Origin: Glebionis coronaria
Taxonomy: Eukaryota; Streptophyta; Magnoliopsida; Asterales; Asteraceae
Direction of reading: 5' to 3'
Length of the DNA: 64,000 bases
NCBI GenBank assembly: GCA_025667525.1
Contig: CM046880.1
Location: 592,385,895-592,449,894 of the forward strand
The translations under genes and the position numbers were made by a program. Below the pieces are notes generated by a model. It was given only the letters and a program-made list of their open reading frames with translations, did no database searches and had not been told where the DNA came from. Of the stretch, positions 1 through 10,501 are shown one piece after another (position 1 is the stretch's first letter; the number at the start of each line of letters is the position of its first letter).

Positions 1-66
1 TGAGAAGAAGAATGGTAATGAGGTCAAAATTATTAGAAGTGACAATGGGGTGAGTTTAGAAATCAG

Positions 67-2808
67 TTGTTAGATGATTTTTGTGCCAAGAAAGGGATTA
101 CTAGGCAGTTTAGCATAGCTAGAACCCCACAGCAAAATGGGGTTGCTGAAAGGAAGAATAGAACCCTAATTGAAGCAGCCAGAAACATGTTAGCTGATGC
201 CCACTTTCCTATAGCCTTTTGGGCTGAAGCTGTTAACACAGCTTGTTATGTTCAAAATAGGGCATTGGTCAACAAAATACATAATAAGACACCTTATGAG
301 TTACTTTGGGGAAGGAAGCCAAATATTGGCTTTCTCAAGCCTTTTGGTTGTCATGTAGTTGTTTTAGAAACTAGTGATGCCCTAGGTAAATTTGATTCAA
401 AAGGTGATGAAGGCTACTTCATGGGTTATTCAGTGCAGAGCAAAGGATATAGGGTTTACATTAAAAAGGAAAAACGTATACTTGAAAAAGTACATGTTAG
501 GTTTTTAGAGAGTAAACCTAGTGATCCTGAAAGTGGTCCAAATTGGTTGTTTGACTTGGAACCTTTATCTAGAGCTTTAAATTATATGCCTGTTACTGAT
601 CCAGACATTGTGAAAGTAACTGCAAGTGTTTTGGAAAAGAGAATTGGTAATGTTTTAGGTATACAGGTTGCTAAGGAGGATGGACCACCAGCAGTTGAAT
701 CATCTCCCACACAAGAATATGTTACACTTCCTATATGGACAGATGAGTATTATGTTGCTGCTGCTGCTAGAAAAGATAATGGTGGTTTCCAAATACCACC
801 AAATACAAGCATGCATGGTTCTTCAGGCGCTGACAAAGGGAAATCAAGCGCTGACAAGAGCAATTCAGACGCTGATGGCTCAGACGCTGACAACACCAGT
901 TCAAGCGTTGTTAGCCCAAGCGCTGACAAGCAAGGTTCAGACTTTGATGACACCTTTGCACATCTTTTCTCTTCACATTTTGAACAAGGTGGACCTTCCA
1001 ATGTCCATGAAGAGATTCCTGTTGATCAAAGAGAGTCTGATGAAGAAGATATTGGCAACATGGAGCGTGAAGTTGAGGACACCAGACTTTTTGAAGGAGG
1101 AGTTCTCACTTCCACACAAAAGGATCACCCCTCATCTCAGATCATTGGTGATGTTATGGCTCCAATTCAGACACGAAGATCCCATCAAAATCTTGGTGGA
1201 TTTATTGCCAATATACACAAGAAGGTTGATACCCCTCTTGTACAAGCATGTTTGTTTGCATGTTTTCTGTCACAAGAAGAACCCAAGAAGATTTTTGATG
1301 CTCTCAAAGAACCTAGTTGGGTGGAAGCAATGCAGGATGAGCTTCACCAATTTGCTATACAGGATGTTTGGGAGCTGGTTGATTGTCCTAGATATGTGAG
1401 ACCAATTGGGACAAGATGGGTTCTAAGGAACAAGAAAGATGAAAGAGGTATTGTGGTCAGAAACAAGGCACGTTTGGTAGCTCAAGGATATACACAAGAG
1501 GAAGGTATAGATTATGAAGAAGTTTTTGCTCTAGTTGCAAGAATTGAAGCTATAAGAATTTTTCTAGCTTATGCCTCTTGTATGAACTTCACTGTTTATC
1601 AAATGGATGTGAAGAGTGCTTTCCTCTATGGAACAATTGTTGAGGAGGTATATGTCATGCAACCTCCTGGTTTTGAAGATCCTGAGAATCCAGACAAGGT
1701 TTATAGAGTGAAGAAAGCGATGTATGGACTTCATCAGGCCCCAAGAGCATGGTATGGTACATTGTCCACCTACTTGGTGGAAAATGGTTTTAAAAGGGGC
1801 ACCATAGATCAGACATTGTTCACAAAGAAGAAAGGTAAGGATGTCTTACTTGTCCAGGTCTATGTTGATGATATCATTTTTGGATCTACTAATCCAAAGA
1901 TGAGTGAAGACTTTTCCAAGCTTATGACAGATAAGTTCAAGATGAGTGCAATGGGTGAGATGAACTTCTTTCTAGGGTTACAAGTTCAGCAGAAAGAAGA
2001 TGGTATCTTCATCTCCCAAGACAAGTATGTAGCTGAAATCTTGAAGAAATATGGTTTTTCTCCACATGAAAAGGATGCTTCCACTCCTATGGATAGGGAA
2101 CACCCTTGGGGAAAAATTGGAGCTGGAAAGGATGTGGATGTTAGGCACTATAGATCAATGATTGGTTCATTGATGTATCTTACAGCCTCAAGACCTGACA
2201 TCATGTTTGCTGTGTGTGCTTGTGCACGCCATCAAGTGACTCCCAAAGAATGTCACCTTTTTGCTGTGAAAAGAATTTTTAGGTACCTAAGATGCTATCC
2301 AGATCTTGGCTTATGGTACCCAAAAGATTCTCCATTGGAGCTTATTGCATATTCAGACAGTGACTATGGTGGTGACAAGTTTGATAGGAAATCCACAACT
2401 GGTGGATGTCAATTTCTTGGGAGTAGATTGATATCTTGGCAATGCAAGAAACAAACAGTGGTGGCCAACTCTACAACTGAAGCAGAATATGTTGCAGCAG
2501 CTGCTTGTTGTGGACAAGTCTTATGGATTCAGAACCAGCTGTTGGATTATGGGTATAATTTCATGCATACCAAGATTTTTGTAGACAATAACAGTACTTT
2601 ATGCATTATTAAAAATCCTGTACATCATTCTAAAACCAAACACATAGAAATTAGGCATCATTTTATAAGAGATTGCTTTGAGAAAGGTTTAATACAACCA
2701 GATAGGGTAGCCACAGAAGATAATGTGGCTGATTTATTAACTAAACCTTTTGATACTGGAAGATTTCAATATTTGGTAACAAATATTGGAATGGTTAATC
2801 TCACTTAA
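67..2808 (+). CDS. copia Pol, C-terminal part: integrase end, reverse transcriptase, RNase H
   Basis: This would integrate and copy the element inside virus-like particles. The frame holds the end of the integrase core ([13 protein letters not shown], with the third catalytic acid, residues 21-33). A low-complexity linker at about 245-300 is built on Ala-Asp-Lys repeats. Reverse transcriptase starts near residue 420 and has an intact YVDD at about 599-602. Copia RNase H follows (AYSDSDYGG near 761, STTEAEYVA near 803). The Met at 67 is not the true start: bases 1-50 encode the second integrase acid region (IRSDNG) in another frame, and one G appears lost from a G run near 46-50, which shifts the frame. 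The copy is thus probably not fully functional, although everything after the shift is open. Confidence 0.85.
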   Translation: MLDDFCAKKGITRQFSIARTPQQNGVAERKNRTLIEAARNMLADAHFPIAFWAEAVNTACYVQNRALVNKIHNKTPYELLWGRKPNIGFLKPFGCHVVVLETSDALGKFDSKGDEGYFMGYSVQSKGYRVYIKKEKRILEKVHVRFLESKPSDPESGPNWLFDLEPLSRALNYMPVTDPDIVKVTASVLEKRIGNVLGIQVAKEDGPPAVESSPTQEYVTLPIWTDEYYVAAAARKDNGGFQIPPNTSMHGSSGADKGKSSADKSNSDADGSDADNTSSSVVSPSADKQGSDFDDTFAHLFSSHFEQGGPSNVHEEIPVDQRESDEEDIGNMEREVEDTRLFEGGVLTSTQKDHPSSQIIGDVMAPIQTRRSHQNLGGFIANIHKKVDTPLVQACLFACFLSQEEPKKIFDALKEPSWVEAMQDELHQFAIQDVWELVDCPRYVRPIGTRWVLRNKKDERGIVVRNKARLVAQGYTQEEGIDYEEVFALVARIEAIRIFLAYASCMNFTVYQMDVKSAFLYGTIVEEVYVMQPPGFEDPENPDKVYRVKKAMYGLHQAPRAWYGTLSTYLVENGFKRGTIDQTLFTKKKGKDVLLVQVYVDDIIFGSTNPKMSEDFSKLMTDKFKMSAMGEMNFFLGLQVQQKEDGIFISQDKYVAEILKKYGFSPHEKDASTPMDREHPWGKIGAGKDVDVRHYRSMIGSLMYLTASRPDIMFAVCACARHQVTPKECHLFAVKRIFRYLRCYPDLGLWYPKDSPLELIAYSDSDYGGDKFDRKSTTGGCQFLGSRLISWQCKKQTVVANSTTEAEYVAAAACCGQVLWIQNQLLDYGYNFMHTKIFVDNNSTLCIIKNPVHHSKTKHIEIRHHFIRDCFEKGLIQPDRVATEDNVADLLTKPFDTGRFQYLVTNIGMVNLT
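826..930 (+). repeat. in-frame CGCTGACA motif cluster in the Pol linker
   Basis: CGCTGACA occurs at 828, 849, 885 and 921, with CGCTGATG at 870 and a decayed copy near 905. All are on the plus strand and in the same codon phase, so each is read as Ala-Asp (usually Ala-Asp-Lys). The same octamer recurs in the non-coding spacer, in ORF2 and in the LTR of this element. Confidence 0.85.
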
Positions 2809-3225
2809 TATGTGTTTTGGAACCTTTTTGTAAAAGTATGTACAGGATAATGCATTGTTATTGGTCTTTGTGATGATTTAGATTTTTCCACTTTATTTTT
2901 CTAACACTGACAAAGGTAAATGTAACGCTGATAAGTGTTATTTTGCCGTTGTTAGAGATATTATTGTCTAACGCTGACAAGAGTTCCTTCAACGCTGACA
3001 CGTGTTGTCGGGGCGCTGTCAGCAACAAATGTTAGTTTTGTGGTTTTTAATCTAAATGTGTAGGTGGTGGTAGCTTTATGCCATTGGATACAGAGTTGCT
3101 TATGGATCTTTGAAGAGCTATTTGGACATGTTTTTGTTTATGGATGATGGTTGGAATATTTATATTCCTATCTTGACATAAATTTTTAATGTTCATATAT
3201 ATTTTGAGAAACTCATGTATCATAG

Positions 3226-3240
3226 TTTAAGGGGAGGTTT
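3226..3240 (+). other. internal polypurine-tract-like sequence
   Basis: TTTAAGGGGAGGTTT closely matches the terminal PPT of the same element (TTTAGGGGAGGATT at 7171). Extra PPT copies between pol and the second ORF have been described in Sireviruses. Whether this one primes plus-strand synthesis cannot be told from sequence. Confidence 0.6.
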
Positions 3241-3954
3241 AAGGAATCTTTAGGACTTTTGGGTATTCTTATAATGCTCTCATCACAATTCTAGATTGTG
3301 TCCACAGGTGAGTATGGGTTAGTTTTACTAAACCATGAGGCACTGTAGCATGCAAAGTTGCCAAACTATGCATGCTGCCAAGACATTTTTGGCCTAGAAT
3401 TGGTTGTGGTATGATGGGAGACTTGGGAATAGTTTTGTTATGGGTTTACCTGGGAGTTACAAAGAATTTTATGAAATAACTTTGTTGGTAAGTATTTTGG
3501 TTAGCAAGGGACACTAGAGGACATTTGTGTCTATCTTGCTTAAGCAAGTGTGCATAAATGGACAGTGCTTGCCGCCCAGTAATTATTATCAACTTGTAAG
3601 ATATTTCCCTTAGGATAAATTACTTTGTTAAGGTCTTTTTCTTTTTAAATATTTTTTATTTTTAGACGCTGACAAGTTTTTCTCCAAACGCTGTTACGTC
3701 CAATCGTGACGCTAACAAGGCTTTAGGCAAACGCTGACAAGGAAATATAGCCGTTGGGCGTTGATGGGCTATTTTTGACCGTTGACACCTAGTGGGCCCT
3801 ACCCAGTTGTTATTTTTGACTAATCTTTGGCCGTAATTTTGGGGAGTTGTTACTTTTAATTAATGCATGAGATAAGTTATATTTGATTCAATATTTTCAT
3901 CATTGCTTTTTGAATATAACTGCCTCATTTTTGACCAGTCCAAATCATGCATCT

Positions 3955-4060
3955 CTCCTATAAATTTGGCTAAACTTTTTGTTCTGGGTATTCATATTTT
4001 CTTGTCTAACATTTTTCTCCTAGATTTTTCCCATATCACATAACCTCAACAGCTTTAAAC
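3955..4060 (+). promoter_or_regulatory. possible internal promoter or splice acceptor before ORF2
   Basis: CCTATAAATTTGG near 3958 is a good plant TATA box about 100 bp before the ORF2 start. A pyrimidine-rich stretch ending in CTCCTAG at about 4017-4023 could instead be a 3' splice site for a subgenomic mRNA. Either would explain how an ORF far downstream of pol is translated. Sequence alone does not decide. Confidence 0.4.
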
Positions 4061-7000
4061 ATGGCACCAAAGTTCAACTCAACCAATCTGACATTGGAGT
4101 TCAAGAGCCAACATAATATGGTCGATTACTTGGCTGCTGATAATGATTTGTTCCCTCAGTATTCACAAATGGTGGCATTTTTAAATGCATCCTCTATAAG
4201 GTATGCACTTTCTCATGAACCATTAGTCCCTGTCGCACACATTAGACAGTTTTGGAACAATGTTAGTTCCACAACAGCTAATGAAGTGACCACATTAACA
4301 TCTACTGTTCATGGAAGAACATGGGTGGTCACTGAAGCCTTGGTTCGCCAAGCTTTGCGTCTTGATGACGCTGATGGTGTGACTACCCTTGCCGTTGCAA
4401 CAATAGAACAAGGTCTTAGGGAATTGGGTTATCCTATTCCTGCTGGTAAATCTTTAAATAAATATCATAAGCAGGAATTTCCCTCTGACTGGAAATATTT
4501 GATACATGTCCTTCTTCAATGCTTAAGTCCAAAATGTACTGCTTTTAATGAAATAAACAGGTCCATTGCAAGTGCTTTGGTTTGTATGTCACGTGGGCTT
4601 AAGTATAATTTTTCAAAAATGATTTTTGAAGGGATGTGTAAAAATAAGGGAAGTAAAATGACTTTGGCTTACCCAAGATTTTTGCAAATGGTCTTTGATT
4701 TACAAGAATATTGTACTAGGGATCATGACACTTTTTATGAGATCCCTAAGCAAAAGAAAACCATTTTTGACAAGATGAGCTCCACAAATAGATCTATCCC
4801 TCTCACCCAAGCCATGCTTGAAGTAATTCAGGCTGCTCAACCACAACCAGACCCTGTACCCCAACTTGAGCCTATCCATGAACCATTACCTTCCCCTGAC
4901 CACATGGACGTTAACCAACCCAATGTCAACGCTGACACTCAAAATGTTGGCGCTGACACAGCCAATCCAAACGTTGATGACATTCCTGAACAATCCCAAA
5001 CACCCCTTAACCAACCAACACCCACACAATCTACCTCATCTTCCACCCCATTACAATCTAGGTTGAATAAACGCCAAAGGACTACTGGAGTGTTCTCCTC
5101 TAGTGGTCCTAGCCTTGTTGCAGAGAGAACCACCTCCACAAGTGTGGCTGGTGCCATGGATGCGGCTGGGGCTATTGACACAAGCTTAGATGCTGGTCAA
5201 GACAGTCCCAACATCATTAAGACCTCATCCACGCCCTATGATTCTATTTTGGGAGGTCAAATCCCGATTCTAGCTGAGGGCAGATTGGAACCTATGACAT
5301 TGATTGAATTGACGGCTGCTGTCATTAGCTTGCAAAAGCAAAATGTCAGCCTTGTACAAATTGTCAATAATCAGGGCCGTGAACTCCAAGTATTGAGGGA
5401 GCGGGTAACTGTTTTGGAGAATCCAAGTAGCAGGAGTAGGATGGAGGAATCTTACAAAGGGGAGGATGAAGAGGATGAGCTGATTCATACAGCCAGTGAG
5501 AAGAGTTCACAATTTAGTGAATCTTTAAATGTTGCTGAAGTACTCACCAACTTGAAGAAGCACCCAATTATGGATACATCCAAGGTAACTCCATTGAACT
5601 TGGAAGGATCTTTCACAGCAACAATGGGCGCTGATACAGGTTTGAACGCTGACACATCAAGCGCTGACAAAGGTAATCGGGGTGCTGATAGAGGTAACTT
5701 GAACGCTGACAAAGTTGCAGGTGGTGTTGATGTATTCCAGTCATCAGCAATCATCAAAGATGTGTCCACACAGGTTTCTTCTTCTACCTTACCTATTATT
5801 GATCCAAAAGACAAAGGTAAAGGCATTTTGGTTGAAGAAGATGTTCCAAAGAAAGATGCAGCACAAATTGCATTTGATGAACAGTTGGCTGCACAACTTT
5901 TGGAAAGAGATTTGAAGCGAAGTGGTAGATCACCATTTGTTGCCACTTCTGAGAGTGAGGAAGAGAGTGGTGATGAAAAAGAAGGAGATAGCTCAGATTC
6001 AAGTGTTCAAATTATTGAAGATCCAGAAAGATTTGAATATGGGGATGAGTTAGCAAAGGAAAGATTGAGTGATTTGAAGAATCAGATTGATTGGGACCTT
6101 CCAGAAATCACCAGAATGTACCATGCTTGGGAAGACAAAGTAATGGACAACCCAGGGATGAGTTTGTCAGATCAAATTTGGGGGTTGGAAGTTCTTCTCA
6201 GGGTACAAGATGATATAAAGGTGATTTTGAGGTTTAATGCACAAGAGGTCAAGACTTGGCTCAAAAGAGATAGAAGGCAGTTGTATTACAAGTTGCTTAG
6301 ATGCCATCAACCTAGATGGACATACAAGAAGTTGCTGGCTTTATCTTTTGATGAGTTAGAGTATAGGGCACATCCTATTTGGAGGAATGTGCAAGAAAAT
6401 AATGTCTATCAGTTTCTTTCAGAAGAAAGGAAACAAGAGCTTGCTGAGGAAATGCAGATTCAAAAGGAGATGAGGATTGCTCAAAGACCAGTGAAGAAAG
6501 GAGATCCTCTCCAATTTCCCAAAGATATGGATGTGTATTATCCAACTGAAAGTGTCATAAGGAAGCATCTCAAGCTTTCTCCATTGGAAGCTTCAGATTT
6601 GGTTAATGTAGTACCTCTAGATGACAGAAATCCAATCATAAGTTTTGATGAAGATGAGTGTGGATTTTGGAAGATTGGCAGGTTTGGAAAGGAGGTACAC
6701 ACTTTCACTTCAATTATTTCTATCTTTGCAAGCATAGACAGAGAAGACTTGGTGCATCTATGGAGATTGATAGAGGCCAAGTATACAGCTGAAGCACCTA
6801 CTTCAGCAAATGGAATAAGACTATGGAACACATTTTTGACTTTGTGTGGTCCAAAGGAAGCAGATCCTGCCATATGGAAGGATCTTGAAGATGATCTCAG
6901 TAATCTTCATTGGAGGCTTTATTCTACTTGTGGTGTGTTTCATTTGAGCTCTACAAAGTTTTCCGAGTATCTACTTGTGGATGCTGACTATTTCTTGTCC

Positions 7001-7123
7001 AAAGAAGTATTGGAGAAGATGAAGGAGACACCCTTGGAGATTGATTATACTAGTGACGTGGCCAAGGAATTGATTAGATATGTTTATCACCAACATAAGA
7101 AGTTTTTGCAAGATTCCTCCTAA
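4061..7123 (+). CDS. second large ORF of a Sirevirus-like element (env-position protein, 1020 aa)
   Basis: The function is not known. The ORF sits where Sirevirus elements carry their so-called env-like gene, but I see no signal peptide and no membrane segment, so an envelope role is not supported. The N-terminal 240 residues form a globular domain common in Asteraceae retroelement proteins (FWNN near 65, HGRTWVVTEALVRQALRL near 87-105). Residues 270-390 are Pro/Ser/Thr-rich with a basic patch LNKRQR. Residues 415-460 look like a coiled coil. Two clusters of Asn-Ala-Asp-Thr or Ala-Asp-Lys repeats (about 289-300 and 522-552) are coded by the element's CGCTGACA motif. An acidic Ser/Glu stretch (about 628-650) and a charged C-terminal domain follow. 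The ATG at 4061 fits a plant context (AACATGGCA). The frame is intact while pol is damaged. Confidence 0.75.
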   Translation: MAPKFNSTNLTLEFKSQHNMVDYLAADNDLFPQYSQMVAFLNASSIRYALSHEPLVPVAHIRQFWNNVSSTTANEVTTLTSTVHGRTWVVTEALVRQALRLDDADGVTTLAVATIEQGLRELGYPIPAGKSLNKYHKQEFPSDWKYLIHVLLQCLSPKCTAFNEINRSIASALVCMSRGLKYNFSKMIFEGMCKNKGSKMTLAYPRFLQMVFDLQEYCTRDHDTFYEIPKQKKTIFDKMSSTNRSIPLTQAMLEVIQAAQPQPDPVPQLEPIHEPLPSPDHMDVNQPNVNADTQNVGADTANPNVDDIPEQSQTPLNQPTPTQSTSSSTPLQSRLNKRQRTTGVFSSSGPSLVAERTTSTSVAGAMDAAGAIDTSLDAGQDSPNIIKTSSTPYDSILGGQIPILAEGRLEPMTLIELTAAVISLQKQNVSLVQIVNNQGRELQVLRERVTVLENPSSRSRMEESYKGEDEEDELIHTASEKSSQFSESLNVAEVLTNLKKHPIMDTSKVTPLNLEGSFTATMGADTGLNADTSSADKGNRGADRGNLNADKVAGGVDVFQSSAIIKDVSTQVSSSTLPIIDPKDKGKGILVEEDVPKKDAAQIAFDEQLAAQLLERDLKRSGRSPFVATSESEEESGDEKEGDSSDSSVQIIEDPERFEYGDELAKERLSDLKNQIDWDLPEITRMYHAWEDKVMDNPGMSLSDQIWGLEVLLRVQDDIKVILRFNAQEVKTWLKRDRRQLYYKLLRCHQPRWTYKKLLALSFDELEYRAHPIWRNVQENNVYQFLSEERKQELAEEMQIQKEMRIAQRPVKKGDPLQFPKDMDVYYPTESVIRKHLKLSPLEASDLVNVVPLDDRNPIISFDEDECGFWKIGRFGKEVHTFTSIISIFASIDREDLVHLWRLIEAKYTAEAPTSANGIRLWNTFLTLCGPKEADPAIWKDLEDDLSNLHWRLYSTCGVFHLSSTKFSEYLLVDADYFLSKEVLEKMKETPLEIDYTSDVAKELIRYVYHQHKKFLQDSS
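4930..5711 (+). repeat. CGCTGACA motif copies inside ORF2
   Basis: Exact CGCTGACA or CGCTGATA is found at 4930, 4951, 5629, 5647, 5662 and 5704, with CGCTGATG at 4369 and variants (GGTGCTGATA near 5681). All are on the plus strand and all are read in the Ala-Asp phase. Confidence 0.8.
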
Positions 7124-7170
7124 GCCTTAAGTTTTTATTCAGAAACTTGATCATTGGAATAGATATCAAG

Positions 7171-7183
7171 TTTAGGGGAGGAT
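7171..7183 (+). other. polypurine tract, plus-strand primer
   Basis: TTTAGGGGAGGAT lies directly before the LTR start TGTTGGG. This is the usual position of the PPT in copia elements. Confidence 0.85.
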
Positions 7184-7719
7184 TGTTGGGAATAAATTAT
7201 GGGTCAGTTCACTAGACGCTGATAAGAAGAATTCAAGCGCTGATAAGATAACATTGGACGCTGACAGCCAAGCGTTGACATTGAAGAAGTCAACGCTGAT
7301 AGCCTTGAAGATTAGCACTGATGGAATATATCTTAATACGAATCTTTTTGTTTATTTGTTTCTTTATTTGTGTATGGTAAAGATAAGCTCGACATTGTAT
7401 TTTCCATTATTATCTTTACCTAGAATAGTTGATTCGTAGCTTATTGTACAAGACTTCTTAATCTATAAAAGAAGATCTTTTAGGTTAAAGTTAATCATTA
7501 GTTTTCATAAGTTCTCACAAGTTAAACCTCTTTCATTGTAATCAAGTTCGATCATTCTAATACAAGTGAAAGTTTGTTTAACATCTTTGTGTTTTAGATT
7601 AAGTGTTAATTCCGCATAACACTTAGTTACTTTATTCATAAGCAAAGGTTTCTCTACGCGTATTACTTGATCTAATCTCGTATACACAAAGCTTAATCGA
7701 TCTAAGTTTGGGATCAACA
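7184..7719 (+). repeat. 3' LTR of the Sirevirus-like element
   Basis: The LTR begins TGTTGGGAATAA after the PPT and ends ...GGGATCAACA where the older integrase sequence starts, giving about 536 bp with TG...CA ends. A TATA box CTATAAAAG lies near 7463. The first 120 bp hold the element's motif at 7217, 7238, 7259 and 7294 plus variants. The flank after the LTR is AAGGT; the matching target copy is outside the window. Confidence 0.8.
7217..7301 (+). repeat. CGCTGAYA motif cluster in the LTR
   Basis: Four exact copies (7217, 7238, 7259, 7294) and two variants (AGCGTTGACA near 7271, AGCACTGATGG near 7315) are spaced about 20-35 bp apart at the head of the LTR (U3), upstream of the TATA box. 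Confidence 0.8.
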
Positions 7720-8367
7720 AAGGTTACCTCCATAACTCCGTATGGCGGAAGGTCCAAAAAGATCCATATGTAGGAGCTCTAAGCACCGAGAGGTCGAAAC
7801 CAAATTCTTGGCTTTCTGACTTGAGTGAACTTGCTTTCCAAATTTGCAAGCATCACAAAAGTGACTATCAAACTTCATCTTGGGGAGGTGTCTTACCAAC
7901 TCCTTAGAGACTAAAGATTGAATTAAGCGCATATTAGCGTGACCTAATCTCCTATGCCAGAGAGTAGAACTATCATCTATAGTCGCAAGACATATGTTGT
8001 CTTTTGACTTCTTATTGACCTTCATGACATAAAGCCCATGCTTTCTAACACCTTTTCCAATGACTTTTCCATCTTTTACGATTTCACTGTCATGTTCCGA
8101 AAAGATGACCTTACACTTATTGTCACAAATTTGACCTATACTTAAAAGGTTAAACCCTAAGTTATCTACGTGCTAAACATTTTCAATGGTCATGGAGTCA
8201 AGAGAAACTGTACCTTTGCCAATGATATTACCACGTAGACTACTTGCGAGTGTGACGTTACCTCCATCATATGCTTTGTAGTGCGAGAACAAACTTCGAT
8301 TACCCGTCATGTGTTTAGAACATCCACTATCCTTAATCCACTCTTCGGCCTCCAAATCAATTCTCAA
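7720..8367 (-). pseudogene. pol fragment: protease region, GAG-pre-integrase, integrase start
   Basis: The protease/linker motif KDSGCSKHMTGN lies near 8310-8345. After one in-frame TAG at 8170-8172 the same frame continues into the pre-integrase zinc finger (LWHRRLGHANMRL, then CDACKFGK) and LHMDLFGP, the first catalytic Asp region of integrase. It stops at the nested insertion after SYGGN. A frameshift near 8365-8400 separates it from the upstream gag frame. It is not translatable as it stands. Confidence 0.8.
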
Positions 8368-10445
8368 GCATATCTAGGTAAGAACACACAAGATCAAGCA
8401 TTTGGTCCCCAATATCTCATGGGTCCAAAATTGTTAGTTCCAAGCATCCCTTGCATTTGGTTGGGATGCATGAATGAAGGAGGGGTTCACCATGGAGAAC
8501 AAAATGGAGGAGGATAGTAATTCATATAACCATTTTGTTGTTCGTTATTTCTCCTGGGTGTATTTGATCTAGGTTTAGAGTTATGATCATTCCTTCTAGG
8601 TGTTGGGGTTTTACTTCTAGATCGTGAATTGTTTTGATTATCTCTTCTAGGCGTTGTCGTTCTACTTCTAGGCTTAGACTCATTCCGTACTCCAGGTGGA
8701 GTAGAAGATGGTCTTGATAAACTTCTATTTCACATGAGAGGTTTACTTAATGCCTTGTAGAACTTATCAATGGCATTGTCGTCAAGTATGGGTAATTTTA
8801 CCTTATTAACAATAAGATGCTTTGGTTTTTCACCTGACTTTGACTTTTCAAAAAGTTCATGATTTTCACAAAGCTCTTGTTCTGGTCGCGGTACCTTATC
8901 TATGGCGCCGGTTCCATAGTGATAAGGAACCGCCCCATACAATCTGGGACCACGTACAGTGGGTGATTTTTGTGAAAATCTGACTTGTTTAGGTTCACTA
9001 GTTGAGGCTTCCTTTGAGTTAAAACCTACACCAAGTCTTTCCTTTGAATGAACTTGTTTGTTTAACATATCATCAAGAGCACTAGTACATTTCATTAACT
9101 TTTCCAATTTAATGGAGGTGCTCTTGAGATCTTCATTCTCTAATCTAAGTTTCTCACAACTTAAGCAACCTAAATCAACTTCTTTATTTTTCTCAAGTTT
9201 TGCCAATTTCTCCCTATGTTCATTGATCTCATTTTCAAGCTTAGTTTTGGTTGATTTTAAGGCTTTGTTCTTTTCTATGAATTTAAGACTAAGTTTGTGT
9301 AAACTATCATATTTGCCTTCAAATTCAATATCATCAAAGGTGGAGCTATCATTGCTATAATATTCGGTTTCGGAATGTACCTCTTTAGAAGTGTGAGCCA
9401 TAAGACATTTCTCCTCTTTGGGGTCGTCATCATCATCTTCACCGCTATCGCTCCAAGAGCCACTAACGAACGCCGTGTGATTCTTATCGCGAGAGGGCTT
9501 TGGAAAATCACCAATGAAGTGATTTGGATCACCACATCTAAAGCAATTCCTATCACCTTTTTCGTTCTTTACAAACCGATTCTTTGAGAATGGTTTCTTG
9601 TCATTGTTGGGTTGCCTAACGTGTTGACCTCGTCTCTTGAAGAACTTCTTGAAATCTCTCACCGCCAATGCATACTCCTTGTCATCGCTATCCGAGGAAA
9701 TATCATGGTCACTTTGTGCCTTCTTGGCTTTAAGTGCAAGAGATCATCTTTCACTCTTGGTTTTCACTAATTCCGAGTCCTTCAAAATTATCATATCATG
9801 AACCTTCAAGTTGCCTATGAGTTCATCGAGTGATAAAGTTGAGAGATCTTTCGATTCTTCAATCGCCGTGACTTTTGCTCTCCACTTTGGATGTAAAGCC
9901 CTTAGAAACTTCCTAACATTGTTCTTGCTAGAAAAACCTTCATCAAGTGCTTTTAGACTAATAATAATGGTGTTAAACCTAGCAAATGCACAATCAATAG
10001 TTTCATCTTCTAAGATGACAAATTGTTCATATTGTTGGACAAGAAGATCGATTTTGCTTTCTTTGACTTGGCTATTACCTTGGTGGGTTACTAAAAGAGT
10101 GTTCCAAATATCTTTAGCGGTTTCACACATAAAAATCCTTTCATACTCTTTCTTAGGTAAAGCATTATCAATCACCATTTTAGCCTCATTATTTTTTGAA
10201 AGTTTCTTTTTAGTATCGTCATTAGCTTTGTCAAAAGTGACCAATTCTTTTGTTTTAGAAACTTCATTAAATTGATAAGGTAAAAAATCACCATTGGTAA
10301 TAACATACCAAAGATCTAAATCTTTTGATTTCACATAAGTTTCAAATCTATTTTTCCAATAAATAAAACTATCGGTTTCAAAAAGTGGTGGTCTTTGCAT
10401 AGATTGCCCTTCTAGGTATTTGTTGGAATCCATAGATCGATTCAA
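8368..10445 (-). pseudogene. gag polyprotein of the older copia element
   Basis: The Gag capsid domain runs from the Met at 10445 ([19 protein letters not shown], typical copia Gag N terminus) through about 230 residues. In-frame TGA codons stand at 9741-9743 and 8727-8729, otherwise the frame is continuous. A zinc knuckle near 9500-9555 reads CFRCGDPNHFIGDF, so the last Cys of the CCHC set is Phe. An acidic stretch, a coiled-coil part (about 9050-9330) and an Arg-Ser/Thr-Pro-rich linker (about 8560-8720) follow. The gene is a defective structural protein that cannot be made in full. Confidence 0.8.
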
Positions 10446-10483
10446 GTTTTAAGATACAATATACTTTAAAAATTCTTGAGCAA

Positions 10484-10499
10484 CCAGGCTCTGATACCA
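10484..10499 (-). other. primer binding site, initiator tRNA-Met type
   Basis: The minus strand reads TGGTATCAGAGCC two bases inside the LTR end. This is the complement of the 3' end of plant initiator tRNA-Met and the standard copia PBS. Confidence 0.85.
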
Positions 10500-10501
10500 A
10501 T

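Larger units (their letters stand above)
2809..4060 (+). other. spacer between pol and ORF2 with motif clusters
   Basis: I see no open frame of note in this 1.25-kb spacer. It contains CGCTGACA or CGCTGATA at 2926, 2972, 2993, 3667 and 3732 plus several one-base variants, a duplicate polypurine tract near 3226, and a promoter-like stretch before ORF2. Confidence 0.7.
1..7719 (+). mobile_element. Sirevirus-like Ty1/copia retrotransposon, 5' part outside the window
   Basis: The order integrase end, reverse transcriptase, RNase H, about 1.25 kb of spacer, second large ORF, polypurine tract and 3' LTR on the plus strand is that of a copia element of the Sirevirus type, which carries an extra ORF after pol. 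The 3' LTR ends at 7719 and the sequence then switches directly into an older minus-strand copia integrase gene, so this is a nested insertion. The 5' LTR, gag and protease lie left of the window, so neither the target duplication nor the age can be checked. Confidence 0.85.

Noticed and set aside
668..1399. 243-codon plus frame inside pol
   Set aside because: Shadow of the pol frame; low-complexity translation of the CGCTGACA linker in another phase.
4939..5946. Minus-strand frames of 72-153 codons inside ORF2
   Set aside because: Antisense shadows of ORF2 with no family signal.
4061..7123. True envelope glycoprotein
   Set aside because: No signal peptide, membrane segment or cysteine-rich ectodomain is visible.
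9058..10275. Plus-strand frames inside the older gag
   Set aside because: Antisense shadows of a gag pseudogene.
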